From assembly GCA_021613535.1 (NCBI GenBank), contig CP075497.1, positions 12,214,001-12,278,000 of the forward strand: 64,000 nt of DNA, written 5' to 3'. Shown one piece after another: positions 56,347 to 64,000 of the stretch. Within the stretch, counting starts at the first letter, position 1. Every line of letters starts with the position of its first letter. The translations under genes were made by a program, and so were the position numbers. The notes below the pieces were generated by a model. The model made no database searches. It saw only the letters and a list, made by a program, of their open reading frames with translations, and was not told the DNA's origin. This DNA comes from Adineta vaga (Eukaryota; Rotifera).

Positions 56347-56600
56347 GATCGTCGACACATCTCAGGTGATCTATACAAAACCACCATTGATTCTGATGCA
56401 TATCGCTGTGTTATAGCAGGCCAAGTATCATTCTTCGTTGCTGAAAATCGCCTTGATTGTCGTTATAAAATGTGAGCTTTTGATGGCATATCAACTGAAT
56501 GGTAACGCTATGTACCTATACCATCATGCTCTGTTGGAAATTACAAAACTATATCGAGTAGTACTCAGATCGTTCGCCGCTTTTATCTTTTAAAACGATC
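56347..56600 (+). pseudogene. Coding remnant with two in-frame stops, unknown
   Basis: One plus-strand frame reads as protein-like (DLYKTTIDSDAYRCVIAGQ, then VSFFVAENRLDCRYKM) but contains TGA and TAA about 15 codons apart and has no start. Codon use and composition differ from the flanking AT-rich DNA. I cannot name the family. Confidence 0.35.
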
Positions 56601-57086
56601 CATCAATATGCCATTATTCATTTATTCTATTCATCCGCATTCTTCATTTAATAGTTAAATATACATTTACATTAACTAAATTAAATTCCCATTCGCTTTC
56701 CAAAAAAAATATTCCATTTATTTTAATAAGACGGTGTACCTGTTTCGGAGATCGCACTGTATGTAAGATATTCCCTTGGAAAAATAAAACATCTCAGTAA
56801 CAAATAGAATAGTGAGTAAATTTAATAAACAGGTTAAAATAAATTCAACAAAAACTGTTTTCTCAATTACAATGATTCTATTCAACTCTCGATTCAGTTC
56901 TTTCCCATTTAATAATTTTCTATCAATATTTTTGTTGATTAGGTACATAACGAACGGTGAAGATTAATGAAAGATTATGAAAACAATAACTTCATTGAAT
57001 TATTTTTTCAATCCTACACATTTATCATGACAAATACATGAGAAAGGTCTACAACAAAGAACAATAAATACAAAAACAAAATTATT

Positions 57087-57560
57087 TCAATTTTTTTTCC
57101 ACCACAAAATTCTACCAACAATTGGTAAAATAACCAAGAAAGAATAAAAACATTTCACGTGACTAAGATTTTCTCTATTTAATTTCCATTGAAGTTCAAT
57201 AAAATCATCTTTGAAACCCTTCAGTTGTTTGTTCATATTTTTTGTCGTTCCCAGATCCGCCAATCTCATACTCGGATCCTATGTTGGATTTTGACGGATC
57301 CGATAGGTGAGCATAAGGCCATAAAACAATAAAGCTAAACATACCGTTCATCAAATTTGCAGCAAGTGACTGATTTTTTTTCTAGTTCATTTCGTGTTTC
57401 ATTTAAACGTAACCGTGTATCGCGAAATAATTCGATGAAGCCTTGAGTAAGAATAAATAATTCTTCTGCATCAGGTTTCTTGTCTTCAGGTGATTGGTTC
57501 CAAATGAGAAGATATTTAGTAATCATGTTTAAAAACAAACAGGTAATGTCACTTGAATGC
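57087..57560 (-). CDS. Possible small coiled-coil, membrane-anchored protein, two pieces
   Basis: Two minus-strand frames lie close together: 57335-57562 (helical, ENLF/LNETRNELEKK-like, ending at a GTATGT donor-like site) and 57087-57269 (KQLKGFKDDFIELQWKLN, then a terminal hydrophobic CFYSFLVILPIVGRILWW). The second ends much like the plus-strand gene at 29505-29888. A simple GT-AG join of the two pieces does not keep frame, so the gene may be damaged or have another exon arrangement. Function unknown. Confidence 0.35.
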
Positions 57561-57865
57561 ACTTACAACTATTTACATTCACTTCAGTCGTTATATACTG
57601 GTCGTGGACGATATACATACATTTCTATAGAAATGTATGTGCATTTATATGTCTATCGAAACATGAAAAACAGATGTATTTTTCTGACCATAGACAAAAG
57701 TGTCGTTAGTTGAGAGAAAAGAGAAAACGTTATTCTTTTCTCACTGATAAATAAAGTCTATCTATAAACTGATTAGAATACGAAAGAAAAAGATTCAATT
57801 AAAATTTACTTGAATTTATAAATGAATCGATTTGAAATAATGACTCCTACGAATTTCTACATGTG

Positions 57866-58048
57866 TTAATACCAATTATCATGAAGAGCTTTTGATTTGA
57901 AAATTCTCTTTACACTAATAAATATTATCGAGAAGATCGAACAAAGAGAAAACGAAACAATGATTGGATTATTCTGATCAACGAATTCATCATCATTTTC
58001 ATCGGTGAATTTAGTACCATTTCCATTATGAACAGTTTGTTCAAACAC
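57866..58048 (-). CDS. Possible 3' exon ending in a membrane anchor, unknown
   Basis: A 60-residue minus-strand frame ends with a hydrophilic stretch, one hydrophobic helix (IIVSFSLCSIFSIIFISV) and a short basic tail. It could be the last exon of a small single-pass protein, like its neighbour at 57087-57269. No convincing upstream exon or start was found. Confidence 0.25.
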   Translation of the reverse strand: MFEQTVHNGNGTKFTDENDDEFVDQNNPIIVSFSLCSIFSIIFISVKRIFKSKALHDNWY

Positions 58049-58424
58049 GTTACATGAATACCTATGTCAAGAAATTGGGAACAACTTAAAACAAAATATC
58101 GTATTTAACATACTAGTTGTCTGACATCTTTTCTAGATTTATTTAATAGACATCGAGTACGAAAAAGATTTTTTCGTTTTTACAAGAAACTGTTATCCCG
58201 ACTGAAAAAGAGGGTCATATGGGAAAAATAATTCGCTTATCTGTATGCTCATGTCAAGGTCGAATATTAAAGGTCATAAAATTAGATTTTCCAGTAATCA
58301 GAATAAAACTTGATCGCAGCGTTATCGGGGTTGGGAAACACAAGCTTGATGTTAGTTTTTCAAAATTTCTCTCAGGATCTTTTCGTGGAGAATCTTATCA
58401 GGTTTCAGGAAAATAACGTTCTTT

Positions 58425-58760
58425 ATAAGGGCTGATCGAAACACGGCTTCGCGTGGGATAGGATAGTACAAAAAAGTTCGTTCCATACCATGATTTCACA
58501 TGTAAATCAAACATTATCTTATGTGGAACATCTTTAGATCATATTCAGTTCTTCTAGTAATATCAAGTTTTTCATCAGTCAAATGATAAATATCAACAAC
58601 TACACTAATAGAGCATTTTTTTCTAACAAAATGCAAAATTTGACAAAATTCTTGTTCTATGGGCTGGAATGGGACTGAAGTTTTTCGAAAAACGTCCTAT
58701 GGGAAGCGATGTGATTATCTCATTCCAAGCGGAGCCCTGGACAAGATTCACCGAGCATCA
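58425..58760. other. More GC-rich patch, unassigned
   Basis: Two stretches (about 58425-58480 and 58660-58750, e.g. ACGGCTTCGCGTGGGATAGG) stand out from the AT-rich background. They might be eroded transposon or gene sequence; no domain or repeat ends could be identified. Confidence 0.25.
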
Positions 58761-58995
58761 TCCTAATAAGTTTCACTAACATTCAATTTAATTTATCTGA
58801 TATATAGTAACAACACAGTTATTTATTGACTAAAGATATTGTTCGTGCTATTTAAAAATGATTTGTGTAATAGTAATGTTTTCTTATCAAACGAATTACT
58901 ATCGATATAATACTGATTGAATCGTCTGAAGAGCCCTGACAAGGCAGAAACATTCGATTGTCGTGAATGTTACTATTTCTACACGCACCCACACC

Positions 58996-59270
58996 CTCCC
59001 ATTGAATTATCTTGCTGTAATCGTTTTGTTGAATTATGTAAACAAGTATTATTCGTTGTTTATCGTTATTCACTTGAAGAAAAAGATGAAAAACAAAAAC
59101 AACAACAAAGTGAAGGAACAACAGTCGCAGTTATTGGTTAAATATATATTTCTTTTCTTTTTCCAGTTATTACACACTTCGTTTTCTGTTTTCCAACTTT
59201 CTATAATTAACAAATCATTTCAATATGTGAAGAAGAAAAAAATACGAAAATAATGCATATCAAATGTTTG
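58996..59270 (+). pseudogene. Duplicated 3' tail of the TTLL7-like gene
   Basis: Starting abruptly at CCCATTGAATTATCTTGCTG, this matches 55524-55790: the last 48 or so codons of the TTLL7-like gene ([10 protein letters not shown]...GTTVAVIG), its TAA (59139-59141) and about 120 bases of 3' flank, with only a few differences in the coding part. The enzyme core is absent, so it is not a functional TTLL gene. The sequence just before the junction is ACACGCACCCACACCCT. Confidence 0.88.
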
Positions 59271-59279
59271 TTTTCACGA

Positions 59280-59738
59280 AGAAAAAAACGATTCTTCTCA
59301 TTGTATGAATCAACGAAATTTTCTCTGATGTATATCCAAGGTCTCCTATCTTCGATAAAATCTAATCTAATGATGAATAATTAATTATTTTGAGACCAAC
59401 GTAAAGATTGAAATCATTGAATCATATATTTCCTTTTCTCTCTCTCTTCTTTCTCGAAAGTTTGATCAAACTAAATCATGATATAATCTGGCATATGATA
59501 TCGATATGAAGCGTATCGTACTTGAACTGACTCTACTTTTTGCCCATCGGTCAAATTACAATGAGAGAAAAAAGACGTACATATATCTAATCGATTATCG
59601 TTCAATCAATGTTCACCTTGATATTCTGTTGCTTGAACGACGATAAGAGTAGAATGTACCAAACTAGTATTACATAAATATTCACCTGTACTTTTTTTTC
59701 ATTCATTTTTTAAATCCATTGATAAAATATTCGCATCA
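59280..59738. other. Intergenic
   Basis: AT-rich sequence, no gene seen; presumed promoter for the gene at 59739. Confidence 0.4.
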
Positions 59739-60098
59739 ATGTTTGCTTATCAACATTATGATCCAATTATTCTTTCAAGTTCTTGTCCACAATCATCTTC
59801 ACTTGTAACATGTGCATTTCGAATTGGTGGAAAAATTGATCCCGAATTTTTACTTCAATGTCAAATAACTGATAAGATCTTAGAGAAAAAAATTGATCAA
59901 TTAAAATCGACTCCAATCAATTATGAACTCTTACCATCATCGAATTCGACATTTGAAGAAGAGCTTTTTCTTGATATAGATTTACAAGATACAACATCAT
60001 TTTTTAATCGATTGGACTTTCAACATTATAATTCATGGTTAATTAATTCCAATTGTTGGAATATGATCTATTCATTTAATGACGATTTAATCATTTAA
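59739..60098 (+). CDS. Small acidic protein, unknown
   Basis: An ATG at 59739 gives 119 residues with no signal peptide or membrane helix. It has a Ser-rich N-terminus with CPQSSSLVTCAF, a middle helix (LLQCQITDKILEKKIDQLK) and an acidic segment (FEEELFLDIDLQD). The codon use looks like that of neighbouring real genes and a possible poly-A signal (AATAAA) follows at about 60176. I do not recognise it. Confidence 0.5.
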   Translation: MFAYQHYDPIILSSSCPQSSSLVTCAFRIGGKIDPEFLLQCQITDKILEKKIDQLKSTPINYELLPSSNSTFEEELFLDIDLQDTTSFFNRLDFQHYNSWLINSNCWNMIYSFNDDLII

Positions 60099-60414
60099 AT
60101 AGACTAAAAACATACATTTCTTTTTATTTGAATATTCTTATCAAAAATGATCTTGTTCTTTTGATATTTACCTTGAAATAAAGAAAACATAATCCTTGAA
60201 CAGTAGAATATGTCATCTTACGGTCTGCATGTTTTTGAAAACGATACGACTTCGAAAGCTTTTTTTTTCTCTCTTCGTTTTTTTCTCTTCTTCTCTCCTA
60301 CAATCGATAGTGACATGCTTGAATAAGCACTATGTGTAATTTATTCGCTTTCGGGTTTTTTTGCTTCATATAACTCGTCACACCTCAACATTTATACAAA
60401 CCACAAAATACATA

Positions 60415-61384
60415 ATGTCGTTGAATGAGCTTGTTGATATGTATAACCAAAAGTTAAATTATAATGGTAGTCGATCAACAATTGCAAGTGATCCATCACA
60501 TCATACACCTCAATCAACATTTACAATGAATAATGGAATGGATTCAATGACTGATCCAGGAAATTCTATGCCAGATACTTCAGATTTTTCTTATACACAG
60601 AATGCGACGTCTGCATTATTATTTGACACAGATACATCACGTTTTCATTTAAATGATCGTGTACTTGCTGGAGAAGTTGTTCGTCCACCTCCACATAATG
60701 CACAACCACGTATTGAACGAATAAAACATGCGGATAAATTAGAATTTTCATCAGGTGAAGCTGATATTGCAGATTATGAAAATAATGAAGAATATACAAC
60801 AAAATATCCCGATATCAAACCACAATTAAATATCATTAATGCTCAACAAGCACAAATTCCACCTGTCGATATGTTTACTAATCCAGGTGAACAAATTCAA
60901 CGTTTAATACAACAGGGAAAATTAAAAAATTTCCATGGGTAAAATAAAAATGAAAGTAATTAATCTTTCTCAAGTAAAAAACCTATTCATTCTCTTTAGT
61001 TATATTAATTATCCATATAATTATCTTGAACCTCCTTGGCATTATACTGAAATGGAAGAACAACAAGGTTATGTTAATCATAATCCACCACGATCATATT
61101 TAACTGCAGAAGAAATTCAAACCAATTCAGGTGATGATCCAAGTGAGATTGAATTACCTCATGGAGTTCCTCAAGAACCCATTTCACAAGATCGTTATGA
61201 AATAATACCCTTACCGAAAATGGTCTATGAAAATTATGTTCCATTAATTGCAACACGTCGAATTGTTTATCGTCGACCTCCATCTGGTCGTCCATCTACA
61301 GACTCATCTTTTCAACAAATGCAAAGTTCATCGTTAACAGCTTCGAAATTACCTGAAGTCGATGAAATGACATATAAATTTTAG
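60415..61384 (+). CDS. Conserved-looking two-exon protein of unknown function
   Basis: Two exons (60415-60938, 61000-61384) join in phase over a 61-base intron to give 302 residues. The protein is hydrophilic, rich in Asn, Pro and Tyr, without membrane segments. Notable stretches: LNELVDMYNQKLNY at the N-terminus, FHLNDRVLAGEVVRPPP, DKLEFSSGEADIADYEN, and NYPYNYLEPPWHYTEMEEQ directly after the splice. It ends KLPEVDEMTYKF. I could not place it in a family. It ends 25 bases from the 3' end of the oppositely oriented kinase gene. Confidence 0.65.
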
Positions 61385-61408
61385 AGAGAAAAAAAGAACG
61401 AAATTTTT

Positions 61409-62476
61409 TTAAACTGATTTTATTTCTCGAAGTTTTTCAACGAACATTTTCTCTTCTTTTCCTATATGTTCAATTGGTAAAAGTAATTCATTTATCATAT
61501 CTTCTATTGGTTTTGCACATTCTTCAACTTCAATGGTAAATAATATTTGATTAAGTACAGTCAAATAACAATAAATTTCTAATAAATTCCATTCATTTTC
61601 GGTTAATAACATTCCTCTTTCATTTTGATATACTGTTAAAAATTCTTTTGCATAATCTATATTAAATTTCGATCCAATTCCACACCATAAACATAATGTC
61701 ATTGCAATATCAATTAATAATGGACCAATATACATATCATCAAAATCTAAAACAGCTGCAATTTTCTTTTCAGTTGAAGCAAAAAGAACATTATCATCAT
61801 GAAGATCAGCATGAATATAACCAATAGGTAAATCTTTTTCAAGATTTTCTTGAAAATGATCTTGTTCAATTTTATCACTAATTAAAGGAATTGATTTCAT
61901 AGAATTATCAGTGATAATACGTATTCGTTGATATAAATCGGGATATTCTTTTTGAAATTCTTCACAAGAATGAACAAGTTCATATTTTATTTTAACAAAA
62001 TTAATTGTACGTCGTGTAATTGATGTTAATTTGTATTGATTTGTTTGAATATTTGAATGCATACGACCAAGAAATCGACTTATTTCTAAAGTTTGCCATA
62101 ACTGACGTGTAGGCGTTGCAGGTGTATCTAAATATTTAATTCCTTCAATAAATGGGAAAATTGCACAATAACTTTCATTATTTAATGGAAATATTCCAGG
62201 TGGATCAATAGCAGGTGCCACCGAAAGATGAAGTTCATTGAAGAGATAGGCAATAAAATTTAATTCAAATTGAATATATTCTAAATTTATTGGTCTTAAT
62301 GTACTTGGGAGATATTGACGAAGAATATAAGTTTTCCCATTTGGTTTTGTTTGAAATTTCAATGTCAAATTTGTCCATCCATTGGTTAATTGTTCAATTG
62401 GTGATGCAAGTTCACCTAATGAATATTTAGTCAAGATTGAAGCAAGTTGATTAGAAATTATTGTACTGTCGGTCAT
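61409..62476 (-). CDS. APH/homoserine-kinase-II-like small-molecule kinase
   Basis: Single exon, 355 residues, start ATG at 62476 (MTDSTIISNQ). The fold is that of aminoglycoside phosphotransferase and choline or homoserine kinases: nucleotide-binding strands near NLTLKFQTKPNGKTYILRQY with the Lys/Arg pair, the Brenner motif IHADLHDDNVLF (221-232, catalytic Asp 224) and the metal-binding VLDFDDM (242-248) followed by LLIDIAMTL. The Arg-rich LRQYLPSTLRPINLEYIQFEL region resembles bacterial homoserine kinase type II. It should phosphorylate a small hydroxylated substrate in the cytosol; which one is unknown. Hydroxylysine kinase (HYKK) is another possibility. Confidence 0.75.
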   Translation of the reverse strand: MTDSTIISNQLASILTKYSLGELASPIEQLTNGWTNLTLKFQTKPNGKTYILRQYLPSTLRPINLEYIQFELNFIAYLFNELHLSVAPAIDPPGIFPLNNESYCAIFPFIEGIKYLDTPATPTRQLWQTLEISRFLGRMHSNIQTNQYKLTSITRRTINFVKIKYELVHSCEEFQKEYPDLYQRIRIITDNSMKSIPLISDKIEQDHFQENLEKDLPIGYIHADLHDDNVLFASTEKKIAAVLDFDDMYIGPLLIDIAMTLCLWCGIGSKFNIDYAKEFLTVYQNERGMLLTENEWNLLEIYCYLTVLNQILFTIEVEECAKPIEDMINELLLPIEHIGKEEKMFVEKLREIKSV

Positions 62477-62679
62477 CTTCAATATGGTTTACTGTGATGT
62501 GGTAATTACACGTCTGTGTCACATTCGATGTAATAAATCTATTATACACATTGAGTTCTTATCAAAACGAAAACGAAAAAGAAAGCTTATCAATGTTCTC
62601 TTTCTCGTAGAGAAGAGTGTGCTGCAAGAACAAATTGTTTTGTCTGCCTACATTTTATCTATTGGTGGTAAAACAGTGT

Positions 62680-63570
62680 AAAAATAAAACATCGTAGGAT
62701 AATCAGAGTCAAGCAGAGCGAATCTGGTGTTAGCTATTAAGAATTCTATAAATAAATAGTTTAACGATGGTTTGAAAAAGCAATTACTAGGAGAAAGATC
62801 TGGGCGACTCCTCGGACGGTCGTTACTTTGTTCGATAAATACTAGCGATATCTATTTTTATTAAAACCATATGTGTATAATTGAATCCCAGTATACTCAA
62901 TTATTCAGTTTTAGTCCTTTCAAAGGTATTAGAGGGATCAGTATTTTGAGAATGCTTCGGAAGGCGTGAAAAAAGTTAACTTTCGCGTTTGGTACTACTG
63001 ACTATACAAAAAGTATCAATACTAATTTTAGTATTGTTATGTACTATACTGATATCTATAAAATGCATTAAACTTTCAGTGGGTTATTAAATGAATGACC
63101 TACACAAATTTTCTCTACGTTCATAAAGATTACGTTGAGTAGTTTTTATTTGATATTTGCAAATGAAAAAATTCCGAACACACATGATAAGTTATATATT
63201 GACTATGATTCTACCGAATAATTGTTATTGTTCTTCGGATAATTCAATGGAATGAACGGGAAAGAGTGATTAATTTTCTAGTACTTCTTTTCATACCAAT
63301 AAAAGTATTTCAACGATTTTGGTTTATCGAAAGCGACATCTATCACAATATAAACAATAAAATTGATACAACTTTAAATCTTTGAAAATGATCATAAAAC
63401 AAAAATCAATATGAATTATTTCTTTTATGATTTTAAAATAACGTAAATCGACAATTGGTTCTTAGCATCTTCTTTCTTTCAATGGAAATGACTCATTCTT
63501 TTGTCGTTTTATTAAATATTTCTCTTTCGTCAATGAATGCACGCGCTTTCGAATAAATCATCTCAAATCA
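62680..63570. other. Intergenic
   Basis: No gene, tRNA or structured repeat that I can support in this 0.9 kb between divergent genes. Confidence 0.45.
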
Positions 63571-64000
63571 ATGATAACTATGGATGATCCTTATCAATAT
63601 TCGATGGATGATTCAATCTCCAATACACCGCGAACACGGAGTTCAAGTCGAAATGGTAAAGCATCCACTAATAATACGAAAAAAAATGTTCCAAAATCTG
63701 CTCAACAACGTATTGTTACTCGATCATCACAAAAATCTCCTATAACGCCAATAACTGATGAGAGTGATCATTCATTTATGTCAAATATCAATTCCGGATT
63801 TTCTCAATTTGTTAATCCAAAAAAGAGACAACATGACGAAAAAAAGAAGACAATCAAACGACCTAAAAGTATTTATTAATCATATTTTTTCATTTAATTT
63901 TATCCATTTAAACTTCTTCTAGTAACAACAGAGAAAGATGAAAATCAGCCACCAAATGAAGAAATTCAAGCAATTGAACAAGTTAAACTTATCTATGAAA
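63571..64000 (+). CDS. 5' part of an unknown nuclear-looking protein, cut by the window end
   Basis: Exon 1 (63571-63868, ATG at 63571 or the next Met at 63580) joins in phase over a 54-base GTATTT...CTAG intron to exon 2 at 63923, still open at 64000. The visible 125 residues are Ser/Thr/Lys-rich and disordered, with two basic clusters (KKRQHDEKKKTIKRPKS) like a nuclear localisation signal, then an acidic helix (NEEIQAIEQVKLIYE). Too little remains to name the family. Confidence 0.65.

Noticed and set aside
57245-57310. Two GGATCC palindromes 30 bases apart as a possible element end
   Set aside because: No inverted-repeat boundaries or second copy in the window, so a chance explanation suffices.
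58219-58416. 65-codon plus-strand frame upstream of the GC-rich patch
   Set aside because: No motif, no neighbour in frame, and low complexity typical of chance frames here.
1-64000. CRISPR arrays, rRNA genes and bacterial operon features
   Set aside because: No regularly spaced direct repeats, no rRNA-like conserved blocks and no ribosome-binding-site-led gene strings; the genes have spliceosomal introns.

Overview
The window looks like AT-rich, gene-dense nuclear DNA of a small animal, most likely a bdelloid rotifer. I infer this from short GT-AG introns (mostly 50-65 bases) in animal housekeeping and ciliary genes, mixed with single-exon accessory genes of kinds I associate with bdelloids (ADP-ribosyltransferase plus TPR, divergent 7TM receptors, F-box/LRR, nrf-6-like acyltransferase, fungal-type GT69). 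The species cannot be named from sequence alone.

Layout. 1-9 kb: a GTGGTA minisatellite, a multi-exon minus-strand membrane-protein gene hidden in short exons (574 to about 1616), two copies of a 7TM receptor (3742-4710 and 7266-8150), a stray NOC2L exon (6550-6725) and a GC-rich MITE-like element (8946-9066). 9.4-17 kb: a single-exon GTPase fused to a T5orf172 (GIY-YIG superfamily) domain, a decayed eIF4A-like gene with 7 introns, and an ART-TPR gene. 17-24.7 kb: a protein with a BRCA1-type BRCT pair, then NOC2L (14 exons) preceded by a broken copy of its own 5' end; an HNH-nuclease ORF with one in-frame TAG lies between the two. 25.8-27.2 kb: a neuronal-calcium-sensor gene facing a BAG1-like ubiquitin-fold gene.

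27.6-34.8 kb: an 11-exon filamin-repeat gene (32098-34755, minus) and a truncated, frameshifted copy of it (27640-29010). Both carry a tRNA-Ser(AGA) gene in the same intron. 36.4-50 kb: GT69 glycosyltransferase, CFAP36, a GNAT protein, a membrane protein, an nrf-6-like acyltransferase, an F-box/LRR protein and another 7TM receptor. 51.2-55.7 kb: a 12-exon TTLL7-like tubulin polyglutamylase; a piece of its 3' end recurs at 58996-59270. 59.7-64 kb: two unknown genes, an APH/homoserine-kinase-like kinase and the 5' end of a gene cut by the window edge.

The strongest themes are local duplication followed by decay (GPCR, NOC2L, filamin plus tRNA, TTLL7 tail, eIF4A) and an intron-rich conserved set interspersed with intronless accessory genes. 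The best candidates for something new are the GTPase-T5orf172 fusion, the tRNA that starts 9 bases inside a host-gene intron, and the TTLL7 intron that only fits if it ends in TG. Exon models were built by eye from splice signals and checked for reading-frame continuity. No database search was possible.
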